Positions 1-7,005 of a stretch of DNA of 9,190 bases are shown here, one piece after another. Every line of letters begins with the position of its first letter. Within the stretch, counting starts at the first letter, position 1. The DNA is taken from positions 1 through 9,190 of the forward strand of contig JAKEIB010000267.1 in assembly GCA_022614705.1 (NCBI GenBank). The letters run 5' to 3'. A model generated the notes under the pieces. That model saw nothing but the letters and a program-made list of their open reading frames with translations. It had not been told where the DNA came from and ran no database searches. The position numbers and the translations under genes were made by a program. This DNA is from Planctomycetota bacterium. Lineage in GTDB: Bacteria > Planctomycetota > Planctomycetia > Pirellulales > Lacipirellulaceae.

Positions 1-83
1 CAAAGCAAGCTCACACGTATGTCCAATAACCCTTCGCTAATTCGCGGCATCTTCTTCCGTTGTTGTGTTGCAGATTTTTTCGG

Positions 84-288
84 ATGAGCCATAGGTCAGG
101 CCGTGCCTGACAAATGCAACTATTGAGTCCTGCGCAGATAATGAACCTGTTGGGTGATAGCAAGGAGCGTGGAGCCGGAATTCTTGCTCCACGCTCCTAG
201 CTCCGTGCTCCGTGCTTTTCCAGGAATGGCTCATTCGCTACGCAGAGATCAATAGTGAAAAGTCCTGTGTCAGGCACAGCCTGACCTA
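84..288. repeat. Nested palindromic repeat cluster downstream of galM
   Basis: Three inverted repeats lie inside one another. The outer pair is a 21-base unit at 92-112 and its reverse complement at 268-288, matching at 20 of 21 positions. Each unit is itself a hairpin (gtcaggc/gcctgac with a 3-base loop). The second pair is atgagccat at 84-92 and atggctcat at 226-234, so its left arm touches the outer arm. The innermost is a perfect 13-bp hairpin, aggagcgtggagc at 163-175 with gctccacgctcct at 186-198 and a 10-base loop. The outer right arm contains the TAG stop codon of galM. No T-run follows the hairpins, so they are not typical intrinsic terminators. From memory, similar gtcaggc..gcctgac and gctcc-rich units are frequent in Pirellulales genomes. 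The rest of 1-285 shows nothing coding. Confidence 0.8.
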
Positions 289-1458
289 CTCATTCGGTCG
301 TAATCTGTAAACGCACGTTTGCCGATACGTCTCTCCCGGCCGCAATACGGCCTTCGGAAACTTCGACTGGTTGACCGAGTCCGGATAGTGCTGCGTTTCC
401 AAACAGAAGCCGCTGCGATGCGCATACGGCTTGCCATTCTTGCCCTTCACGCCGTCCAAGAAGTTTCCACCGTAGAACTGCACGCCCGGCTTGGTCGTGA
501 AGACACTCAGCACGCGTCCGGACTTGGGCTCGCGAACTTTGGCCGCCAGGGCCAGGTCACCGTCCTGATTATTCAACACGAAATTGTGGTCGTAGCCCTT
601 GCCTGGTTTGTCGTTGAGCTTTTCCACTCGTTCGCCAATTTTGTGAAACTCGCGAAAGTCGAACGGCGTGTCCGCGACTGACGCGATCTCGCCCGTCGGA
701 ATGAGCGTGTCGTCGATCGGCGTGTAGTTGTCGGCCGCCAGCATCAGCTCGTGGTCCAAAACAGTCGGCGCGCCGGCCCCCGACAGATTGAAATACGCAT
801 GATTCGTAAGGTTAATGGGCGTGGCCTTGTCCGTAACCGCTTCGTAATCGATGCGCAGCTCGTTCTTATCCGTGAGCGTGTATGTGACGCGAGTCGTCAA
901 CGTGCCGGGAAACCCTTCCTCGCCGTCGGGGCTGACGTACTTGAATACTACGCCCTGCCCCTTGGCATTCTCGAACGGCCGCCCGTCCCATACGACTTTG
1001 TCGAGACTCCGCTTCACGCCGCCGTGCAGTGTGTTCGGTCCGTCGTTCTTGGTGAGCTGATACTCCTTGCCGTCGATCGTGAATTTCCCGCCGGCGATGC
1101 GGTTGGCCACGCGGCCCGTCGTTGCGCCGAAATAACCGTTGCCCTTGGACTCGTAGCCAGCCACGTCATCGAAGCCGAACACAACGTCGGCCATCTTGCC
1201 GTCCTTATCCGGCACGTGCCACTCGGTAAGCGTCGCCCCGCGCGAAATCAATCTCACGACAACGCCCTCGGAATTTGTAAGCGTGTACTCTTTCACCGAC
1301 ACACCGTCGGCCGTTTTTCCAAAATCGCTCACTTTCACCTCCGCCGTTGCAATCGCCGGTAATAGTGTTCCGACCAGGAAGATGGCAGCTGCACAGTGCG
1401 CCGCCTGCCACCCGCTGCAGCCAGTTTTGTCGTCGAAGAGGACTCGCGCATCCGCCAT
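286..1458 (-). CDS. galM: Aldose 1-epimerase (galactose mutarotase), probably exported
   Basis: This 390-residue protein should interconvert the alpha and beta anomers of galactose, glucose or a related aldose. The family hallmarks are all present: GRVANRI at 115-121 (Arg120), NTLHGG at 142-147 (His145), NHAYFNLSG at 219-227 (His220, the expected general acid), YDHNFVL with Asp290, VQFYGGNFLDG at 326-336, and FCLETQ with Glu354, the expected catalytic base. Their spacing fits the known mutarotase active site. Residues 22-39 form a hydrophobic segment ending ATA before Glu40, which looks like a signal peptide with an unusually long 21-residue n-region. Most bacterial GalM proteins are cytoplasmic and about 340 residues, and the extra length here is this leader. 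The ATG is supported by gaggtg five bases upstream. The TAG stop lies inside a palindromic repeat. It is transcribed away from the LamG-lactonase-dehydrogenase run. The exact sugar is unknown. Confidence 0.93.
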   Translation of the reverse strand: MADARVLFDDKTGCSGWQAAHCAAAIFLVGTLLPAIATAEVKVSDFGKTADGVSVKEYTLTNSEGVVVRLISRGATLTEWHVPDKDGKMADVVFGFDDVAGYESKGNGYFGATTGRVANRIAGGKFTIDGKEYQLTKNDGPNTLHGGVKRSLDKVVWDGRPFENAKGQGVVFKYVSPDGEEGFPGTLTTRVTYTLTDKNELRIDYEAVTDKATPINLTNHAYFNLSGAGAPTVLDHELMLAADNYTPIDDTLIPTGEIASVADTPFDFREFHKIGERVEKLNDKPGKGYDHNFVLNNQDGDLALAAKVREPKSGRVLSVFTTKPGVQFYGGNFLDGVKGKNGKPYAHRSGFCLETQHYPDSVNQSKFPKAVLRPGETYRQTCVYRLRPNE

Positions 1459-1523
1459 GTTGTCACCTCACTGGGATTCGCTGATGGTTCTGCCGATAGC
1501 AGTGCCGCCCAAATGCGGCGTCG

Positions 1524-1529
1524 ATTATA
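1524..1529 (-). promoter_or_regulatory. Possible -10 box for galM
   Basis: Read on the minus strand, these bases are a perfect TATAAT, 65 bases upstream of the galM ATG, which would give a 5' leader of roughly 55-60 bases. No good TTGACA-like -35 element sits at the usual distance; the best match is poor. Apart from this, the 370-bp spacer (1459-1828) between the divergent galM and LamG genes shows no gene, strong repeat or riboswitch-like structure. It should carry the promoters of both transcripts. A chance match is quite possible. Confidence 0.3.
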
Positions 1530-1828
1530 GCCCCAATTAATAGCGCGTACCACGGTCGAGGACACGAACGCGCAGAACGCATCTGCGGCCGGCAATCCAC
1601 CGGATATCCGCTCGCTTGTGGCGATTGTGCCGACTGGACGGAGAGTAACGAAAGACTGCCAAAGAAGCAAACCGCGCCCTCTGACCGAGCAATCTATGCC
1701 GGAGATCAGGACATCCCAAAAAGCTACGTTTTAGCGGCACCTGGCGTATTCGACCGGCGCCGCTAGAGCCGTCCGTCCCGCGAGCGCGGCCGTCGCGCAA
1801 ACATCACTGCTTACCGAGGCAATCGCGT

Positions 1829-4474
1829 ATGCTCTCGTTGAAATCGACAATTGCCAAATTAGTTCTCCGCCGCTTTGGCTCGCTGAGCTTGTGTTCCATG
1901 ATGGCGCTGGCTGCCGGCACTGTCACGGCGAGTGAGTATTCCGACCTCGTTACATCCCACGGCCCCGTCGCGTATTGGAGACTTGGCGAATCGTCCGGCA
2001 CGACGGCCGCCGACGCCACCGGCTCTCACGACGGTACCTATCAGAACAGCGTGACGCTGAGCGCGGGCGGCGCGATCTCGGGAGACTCGAACACCGCCGC
2101 GACGTTTGGCGGCGGGGCCAACGATCGCGTCCAGGTCAATGCCTTCGGCATCTCCGGCTCCGGAATCACCATACTTGCCTGGTTCAAGCCGAGTGGCTTC
2201 GGCAACGACCGCTTCCTCGCGAAGGCCACTGGTACCGCCGTCAGCGAACACTACTGGGCGCTGGGACTGGACAGCAGCAGTCGATTGAGCGCTTTCCTCA
2301 AAATCAGCGGCACGACGCAAAACCGCACGCCGACCGTAAGCGGCATGGCAAACGGCGTTTGGTCCTTCGCGGCCCTAACATACGACGGCGCCACGATGGT
2401 TACTTACTTCAACGGCCAGCAGGTCGACAGTGCGGCCTTCGCCGGAACGCTGTCGACCGACTCGTCCGTCGCCGTGGCCCTGGGAAATTTGCCGTCGGGG
2501 GCCGGCAATCGCGCGTTCAGCGGCGCTCTGGACGAAGTTGCCGTCTTCGACAAGCCACTCACGGCCGCCGAAATCTACGACTTGTACATAGCGGGCGGCG
2601 CTGGATTGCTCGGTCATTGGAAGCTCGTTGAAACCAGCGGCACCAACGCCGACGATTCCTCGCCACAAGCAAACGACGGCACATACAACAACGGAGTCGT
2701 ATTGGGAAGTGCCGGGCCCTATCCCGGCGTGGGCGACAAAGCGGCCAATTTTGACGGCAGCGACGATTTCGTCGCCATCGCCAACGAAAACTTGTATGAC
2801 CTCACCGGCCCGATGTCTGTTGCCGCTTGGTTCAAGGTCGATGTATTCGACGACAACGAACAGGCGATCGTCACGAAAGGAAATAACGCCTGGCGACTCC
2901 AACGGGCCGGCAGCACCAACGCCGTGGAGTTCTACTGCAATAGTTTGTCGACGCAAAGCGTGGTTAGCTCCGTCGACGTCAACGATGGCAAGTGGCACCA
3001 CGCAGTGGGCATCTACACCGGCAGCCAGCTGCAGATTTATATCGACGGCGAGCTTAGCAACTCGGTCAATAGCTCCGGATCGATTCAGACAAACAATCGC
3101 GCTGTACGGATCGCGCGAAACTCCCAGGGCTCGGCGCGCTATTTCGACGGCTTGATCCACAACGTGCGCATCTACAGTCGTGACCTATCCGCCACCGAAG
3201 TCGCGAAGCTGTACGGGTCCGTCGGCCACTGGAAGTTGAATCAAACAAGTGGCACCACGGCGACCGATTCGTCGCTGGCCGCCAGCCACGGCACGGTGAA
3301 CGGCGCCGCAAACTGGTCAACCCGCTGCACGGGGACCGGCGTCTTCGACTTCGATGGCAGCTCGAACTACGTCAGCATCCCCAGCGCGTCGCACCTGCAA
3401 CCGACTTCCGCCATGACCATCGCCGGCTGGGTCAAGGGTGACTCTTGGGGATCGGGATCGGACGTAGATGTCATCCTTCGCAAAGGCGAGGGTGATCCGA
3501 ACAACTACCAGCTGGCCATCGCCGACGGAAAAATCGCGCTGTACTTGGATGATTCCGACGCTGTCGGCATTCGCGGCAACACCGTGCTCACCGCCGGACA
3601 GTGGTACCACGTCGCCGCCACCTGGGACGGATCGACCGTCAAAATCTTTGTCAACGGCCAGCTCGATAACTCCGCCGCCCGCACCGGCACGATCGCCACC
3701 GATACCAGGCCGGTGTACCTCGGCGGCCACAGTGGCGCCGACTATTTTGACGGCATGATCTACGACGTGCGCTTCTACAACCGCGCCATCTACCCGGCCG
3801 ACGTCGCCGAGCTCGCTGGGCTGGTCGGCCACTGGAAACTTGACGAGGCCAGCGGCCTGACGGCGGCCGATTCGTCACCTGCCGGAAACAACGGTACGCT
3901 CATCGGTGGCACCTGGACAAGTGGCCGGATCGATGGCGGACTGCAACTCAATGGAACCTCGAATTATGTCAATGTTCCGCACGCGCCCAGCCTGTCGCTG
4001 ACGTCACAGATCACGGTCGCGGCGTGGGTCAACGCCGGCGCATTGAACGACTGGCAGACTGTGATCCAGAAAGGCACTTCCGGCGGCATCGGCAACTACT
4101 ATTTCGGGACGTATTACGATGAGGTCGACTTCTCCCTTTACGATGGAGGCTGGTTCGACTTTATTACCACCGGCGTCAACCTCCAAACGGGCACGTGGTA
4201 TCATCTTGCCGCCACCTTCGACAACGCAACGGACGAAGTTCATCTGTATGTCGACGGCGTAGAAGTTCTGAGCACAACCACAACGGCGTCTCCGCAGGCC
4301 AATTCACAGAACTTAACCGTGGGCACCTACGAGACGAGCTTATATTGGAACGGTACGCTCGACGACGTGCGCATTTACGGCCGCGTCCTCTGCCCCAGCG
4401 AGATTCAGGATCTATACAACGGAGGGAACTCCTTCGAAGGCGTGAAAATCATCAAGTGGGTCGAGATCCAGTAG
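1829..4474 (+). CDS. Secreted protein with four LamG-like (concanavalin A-type) domains
   Basis: The 881-residue product starts with a signal peptide (basic n-region, then a hydrophobic stretch ending at about TVTA, residue 34). Four tandem domains of about 200 residues follow, starting near residues 45, 262, 465 and 667 with the recurring cue (A/G)xWxL (AYWRL once, GHWKL three times). Each contains a xDGSxxYV-like strand, an AxWxK/V strand, a W-(Y/H)H-(V/L)A(A/V) motif, a (I/V)xxDG strand, and ends with a (D/N)VRIYxR..L...E(I/V)..L helix (variant in domain 1). This is the laminin G-like jelly-roll (Laminin_G_3/LamGL) pattern, usually a carbohydrate- or protein-binding module, and no catalytic domain is visible. 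The C-terminus is a short basic-aromatic tail, EGVKIIKWVEIQ, with no LPXTG or PEP-CTERM motif. GAGG nine bases before the ATG supports the start. Ligand and role are unknown; binding of an extracellular glycan is an inference from the sugar-enzyme neighbours. Confidence 0.88.
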   Translation: MLSLKSTIAKLVLRRFGSLSLCSMMALAAGTVTASEYSDLVTSHGPVAYWRLGESSGTTAADATGSHDGTYQNSVTLSAGGAISGDSNTAATFGGGANDRVQVNAFGISGSGITILAWFKPSGFGNDRFLAKATGTAVSEHYWALGLDSSSRLSAFLKISGTTQNRTPTVSGMANGVWSFAALTYDGATMVTYFNGQQVDSAAFAGTLSTDSSVAVALGNLPSGAGNRAFSGALDEVAVFDKPLTAAEIYDLYIAGGAGLLGHWKLVETSGTNADDSSPQANDGTYNNGVVLGSAGPYPGVGDKAANFDGSDDFVAIANENLYDLTGPMSVAAWFKVDVFDDNEQAIVTKGNNAWRLQRAGSTNAVEFYCNSLSTQSVVSSVDVNDGKWHHAVGIYTGSQLQIYIDGELSNSVNSSGSIQTNNRAVRIARNSQGSARYFDGLIHNVRIYSRDLSATEVAKLYGSVGHWKLNQTSGTTATDSSLAASHGTVNGAANWSTRCTGTGVFDFDGSSNYVSIPSASHLQPTSAMTIAGWVKGDSWGSGSDVDVILRKGEGDPNNYQLAIADGKIALYLDDSDAVGIRGNTVLTAGQWYHVAATWDGSTVKIFVNGQLDNSAARTGTIATDTRPVYLGGHSGADYFDGMIYDVRFYNRAIYPADVAELAGLVGHWKLDEASGLTAADSSPAGNNGTLIGGTWTSGRIDGGLQLNGTSNYVNVPHAPSLSLTSQITVAAWVNAGALNDWQTVIQKGTSGGIGNYYFGTYYDEVDFSLYDGGWFDFITTGVNLQTGTWYHLAATFDNATDEVHLYVDGVEVLSTTTTASPQANSQNLTVGTYETSLYWNGTLDDVRIYGRVLCPSEIQDLYNGGNSFEGVKIIKWVEIQ

Positions 4475-4547
4475 CCCGGCTCCAATCGCTGGGACAGCCA
4501 TTAGCCGCGACCACAACGGGCCGCCGGCCCTCTGCCTCCAAGTCGCT

Positions 4548-4608
4548 GGCGATCCGATCACCCTATGGGCAGTGCCCGGATCGCCGCTAGTCAGCGGCAC
4601 TGCGCAGT
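4548..4608. repeat. Overlapping stem-loops after the LamG gene
   Basis: The 187-bp spacer between the LamG and lactonase genes contains several overlapping palindromes. These are ggcgatccg (4548-4556) with cggatcgcc (4577-4585), gggc/gccc with a 3-base loop (4567-4577), gccgct/agcggc with a 4-base loop (4583-4598), and the 10-base palindrome actgcgcagt (4599-4608). The 9-bp and 6-bp stems share bases 4583-4585 and so exclude each other. No T-run follows, so a classical intrinsic terminator is not supported. The structures could still slow transcription or protect the 3' end of the LamG message. Whether the LamG and lactonase genes are co-transcribed is therefore uncertain. Confidence 0.5.
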
Positions 4609-4661
4609 GATTAGACTACTCGCATCGACGTCCCAAAAACGCAATCCTTAGGCACCAAACG

Positions 4662-5738
4662 ATGCGACCACGCTGCTTCTCACTGTCAATTGCCCTTGCG
4701 CTGTGCTGCATGAGCCCTTTCGACATCGAGTACGCTCGTGCCGAGAACGACGCGACGCGCGCGATCGGCCGCGTCGAGCGACTCGATCCGGCACTCGACA
4801 AACTCGTGCCACAGGACGCCAAAATGGAGGTCATCGGCGAAGGGTTCGCCTGGTGTGAAGGCCCGGTCTGGGTCCGCAATAATACCCATCCCCATCGGCG
4901 AGGGGACAGGGGAGGGGGTTTCTTGCTGTTCTCCGACATCCCCAACAACGCCATCATGCGCTGGGATCACAAATCAGGCGTGCGACTTTATCTGAAGCCG
5001 GCCGGCTACACCGGCAACTCGCCACGCGGCGGCGAATCGGGCTCCAATGGCCTCACACTCGACCGCCAAGGTCGACTCATTTTATGTCAGCATGGCGATC
5101 GCCGAGTGGCCCGGCTCGACTCGGCCTGGGAAAATCCGAAACCAAAATACGTCACGGTGGCCGGTCGTTACGACGGCAAACGCTTCAACAGCCCCAACGA
5201 CGCGGTCGCTCATTCCAGCGGTGCAATTTATTTCACGGATCCGCCCTACGGCTTGGAAAAAAACGTCGACGACCCGGCGAAAGAGTTGCCGCATCAAGGC
5301 GTCTACCGCATCGACCCGGACGGCAAAGTTACGTTGTTAACCAAAGACCTCGAGCGCCCCAATGGCATCGCGTTTGCGCCGGATGAAAAAACGCTTTATG
5401 TCGCCAACTCGCACGGTCCAAGGCCGATCATCATGGCGTTTCCGGTAAAAAGCGACGGTACGCTCGGCGAAGGCCGCGAATTCTTCAACGCCCGCGACCT
5501 CGACGCACAGCTGGAAGGCGCGTGCGACGGTTTGACCGTCGACAAGCACGGCAACCTGTTCGCAACCACCCCCGGCGGCGTCACCATTTTCTCGCCCGAC
5601 GGAAAACGCCTCGGCTCACTGCTCACCGGCAAGCGCACCTCCAACTGCGAATTCGGCGAAGACGGATCCACGCTGTTCATCACCGCCGACGATTTGCTCC
5701 TCCGCGTCCCGCTCTCGACCAAGGGCGTCGGCTATTAA
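4662..5738 (+). CDS. Exported SMP-30/gluconolactonase/LRE family protein
   Basis: A 358-residue six-bladed beta-propeller of the SMP-30/gluconolactonase family, expected to hydrolyse a sugar lactone to the sugar acid with a bound divalent metal. Likely metal and active-site residues are Glu66 in WCEGPVW, Asn179 in FNSPND, Asn234 in RPNGIAF and Asp289 in CDGLTVD, in the family order and at plausible spacing. FTDPPYGL (191-198) is also typical. Residues 1-27 form a signal peptide ending ARA before Glu28, so it probably acts in the periplasm. Between WVRN and GGFLLFSDIPN lies a basic, low-complexity segment of about 12 residues (74-85, THPHRRGDRGG) coded by a G-rich palindromic repeat; relatives normally run almost directly from EGPVW to the (Y/F)LLFSDIP strand. 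The ATG has only a weak upstream match (AGG). It lies 106 bp before the zinc dehydrogenase, probably in the same operon. The lactone substrate is unknown. Confidence 0.9.
   Translation: MRPRCFSLSIALALCCMSPFDIEYARAENDATRAIGRVERLDPALDKLVPQDAKMEVIGEGFAWCEGPVWVRNNTHPHRRGDRGGGFLLFSDIPNNAIMRWDHKSGVRLYLKPAGYTGNSPRGGESGSNGLTLDRQGRLILCQHGDRRVARLDSAWENPKPKYVTVAGRYDGKRFNSPNDAVAHSSGAIYFTDPPYGLEKNVDDPAKELPHQGVYRIDPDGKVTLLTKDLERPNGIAFAPDEKTLYVANSHGPRPIIMAFPVKSDGTLGEGREFFNARDLDAQLEGACDGLTVDKHGNLFATTPGGVTIFSPDGKRLGSLLTGKRTSNCEFGEDGSTLFITADDLLLRVPLSTKGVGY
4885..4919 (+). repeat. G-rich palindromic repeat inside the lactonase gene
   Basis: The segment has a small hairpin, tcccc (4889-4893) and gggga (4902-4906) around an 8-base loop, followed by a G-rich tail caggggaggggg. 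It codes for roughly residues 74-85 of the lactonase and keeps the frame. Its hairpin-plus-tail layout matches the element at 8504-8534: ggggacaggggaggg here and ggggttaggggaggg there agree at 13 of 15 positions. The exact ends of the element cannot be set without an uninterrupted homologue. Confidence 0.65.
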
Positions 5739-5745
5739 CGAGGCA

Positions 5746-5835
5746 AGAGGGGGAGATAGGGAGAGGGGGAGACTTGAAGCAGCGCACGTCCAGAATTCAA
5801 ACCTCCCCCCTCCCATTCTCCCCCTCTCCCCCTCT
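5746..5835. repeat. Purine/pyrimidine inverted repeat between lactonase and dehydrogenase genes
   Basis: The left arm (5746-5772) is a run of gggggaga-type units. The right arm (5817-5835, tctccccctctccccctct) is its imperfect reverse complement, and a c-rich stretch at 5802-5813 extends the pattern. The repeat fills most of the 106-bp spacer, starting 8 bases after the lactonase stop and ending 9 bases before the dehydrogenase ATG. Because the bases before that ATG are pyrimidine-rich, no Shine-Dalgarno site is present. The transcript could fold into a long hairpin that brings the two genes together. There is no T-run at its end. Confidence 0.75.
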
Positions 5836-5844
5836 GTTCGACCC

Positions 5845-6927
5845 ATGCAAGCGCTCCTCCTCACCGACTACCGCAAGCTTGAGCTCGTCTCGCTCGACCA
5901 GCCCACAATCGGCCCGAACGACGTGCTCGTACGAGTCGCCGCGTGCGGCATTTGCGGCAGCGACATCCACGGCTACGACGGCACGAGCGGCCGGCGCGTG
6001 CCGCCGATCGTGATGGGCCACGAAGCAGCCGGCATCGTCGCTGAGATCGGCGACGACGTGAATCGCGCGAAGGTTGGAGACCGCGTCACCTTCGATTCCA
6101 CGATCTATTGCGGCCAGTGTGACGAGTGCCGCCGCGGCCAGGTAAACCTCTGCCCCAGTCGCCGCGTGCTTGGCGTCTCCTGCACCGAATATCGTCAGCA
6201 CGGCGCGTTCGCCGAGTTCGTCGCTGTGCCGCAGCACATCCTCTATCCATTGCCGCCAACACTGCCATTCGAAAACGCGGCGCTCATCGAGCCGGTTTCC
6301 ATCGCGCTGCACGCGGTCGCGCGGCTCAAAGCTGCCAAAGGCGAGCGGGCCGTCGTCGTCGGCAGTGGCATGATTGGTTTGCTCGTGATTCAGGCACTTC
6401 GCATCGTCGGCTGCGACGAGGTGATCGCGATCGACCTCGACGAATCACGTTTGGAACTTGCGGCCAAATTGGGCGCCAGCATAACAATCAACGCGTCCGG
6501 TGGCTGGGGTCGAGCCGAAGGCGAGCCCCCAGATGCGCCGCGTGCTGGGGGTTCGACCAAGCCTCGACCCCAGCCACCCATCGATTTTGACCTCGCCGTC
6601 GAAGCCGTCGGCAACGGGCCCGCCCTTGCCACGGCGATCAATTCCGTCCGCCGCGGCGGGCGCGTCGGCCTCGTCGGCAATCTCGCCCGCGAAGTGCCAT
6701 TACCGCTGCAATCCGTCGTAACCCGCGAGCTGACGCTCGTCGCGAGCTGCGCGTCCGCCGGCGAATATCCGCGCGCCATTGAGTTACTCGCTAGCGGCGC
6801 GATCGACGTCGCACCGCTCATCAGCGCCGTCGCCCCACTTGCCGAGGGCCCGCGCTGGTTCGACCGCCTCCACGCCGCCGAACCCGGTCTTATGAAAGTC
6901 ATCCTCCAACCCACATCACAGGAATGA
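5845..6927 (+). CDS. Zinc-dependent medium-chain alcohol/polyol dehydrogenase
   Basis: A 360-residue cytoplasmic dehydrogenase of the threonine/sorbitol dehydrogenase type, expected to oxidise a secondary alcohol of a sugar, polyol or sugar acid using NAD. Catalytic zinc ligands are Cys37 (CGICGSD), His59-Glu60 (GHE) and Glu149 (ALIEP). The structural zinc is held by Cys89, Cys92, Cys95 and Cys103. The Rossmann fold shows GSGMIG at 173-178 and Asp197 after the second strand, which favours NAD over NADP. Residues 219-245 (Gly-, Pro- and Arg-rich) are coded by an 80-bp palindromic repeat and replace the ordinary helix-containing stretch between KLGA and DLAVEAVG. That lies in the cofactor domain, so activity may be altered. 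Relatives are usually about 340-350 residues. No Shine-Dalgarno site precedes the ATG, but this start gives the expected N-terminus (MQALLL). The stop codon overlaps the next repeat. The substrate cannot be assigned. Confidence 0.9.
   Translation: MQALLLTDYRKLELVSLDQPTIGPNDVLVRVAACGICGSDIHGYDGTSGRRVPPIVMGHEAAGIVAEIGDDVNRAKVGDRVTFDSTIYCGQCDECRRGQVNLCPSRRVLGVSCTEYRQHGAFAEFVAVPQHILYPLPPTLPFENAALIEPVSIALHAVARLKAAKGERAVVVGSGMIGLLVIQALRIVGCDEVIAIDLDESRLELAAKLGASITINASGGWGRAEGEPPDAPRAGGSTKPRPQPPIDFDLAVEAVGNGPALATAINSVRRGGRVGLVGNLAREVPLPLQSVVTRELTLVASCASAGEYPRAIELLASGAIDVAPLISAVAPLAEGPRWFDRLHAAEPGLMKVILQPTSQE
6499..6578. repeat. 80-bp palindromic element inside the zinc dehydrogenase gene
   Basis: A perfect 16-bp inverted repeat, ggtggctggggtcgag at 6499-6514 and its reverse complement at 6563-6578, encloses a second stem. 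The inner stem is cgagcccccag (6522-6532) with ctgggggttcg (6545-6555), 11 bp including one G-T pair, and a 12-base loop. Symmetrical 7-base internal bulges separate the two stems. The whole element is read through in frame as about 27 residues. Its gene-independent symmetry marks it as a repeat, not normal coding sequence. From memory, units with ggtggctggggtcgag-like ends recur in Pirellulales genomes. Confidence 0.85.
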
Positions 6928-6997
6928 CCAATTTCCGAATGACGAATGACGAATAATCGTGAGTTTCGTGGTCATTAGTCATTCGTCATTCGTCATT
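6922..6997. repeat. gaatgac-type inverted repeat between the two dehydrogenase genes
   Basis: A perfect 17-bp inverted repeat, aatgacgaatgacgaat at 6938-6954 with attcgtcattcgtcatt at 6981-6997, has a 26-base loop. A further pair, aatgacca (6923-6930) and tggtcatt (6969-6976), offers an alternative fold. Each arm is built from tandem gaatgac units. The TGA stop of the zinc dehydrogenase (6925-6927) lies within the first unit, and the repeat ends 8 bases before the next ATG, so it fills nearly all of the 78-bp spacer. No T-run or Shine-Dalgarno site is present. Confidence 0.85.
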
Positions 6998-7005
6998 TCC
7001 ACGCC

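Noticed and set aside
37..234. Open frame of 65 codons on the minus strand
   Set aside because: It runs through the nested repeat cluster, has no family resemblance, and its composition is that of the repeats.
84..288. CRISPR array or tRNA-like structure
   Set aside because: The repeats are inverted and nested, not direct and evenly spaced, and no cloverleaf or cas gene is present.
751..1362. 203-codon open frame on the plus strand opposite galM
   Set aside because: It is antisense to a mutarotase with every catalytic motif intact and shows no motif of its own.
2375..3160. 261-codon open frame on the minus strand opposite the LamG gene
   Set aside because: The LamG frame has a signal peptide and four recognisable domains. 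The opposite frame is open only because of GC-rich third positions.
4583..4608. Intrinsic terminator after the LamG gene
   Set aside because: The stem is only 6 bp and no T-run follows, so only a stem-loop region was annotated.
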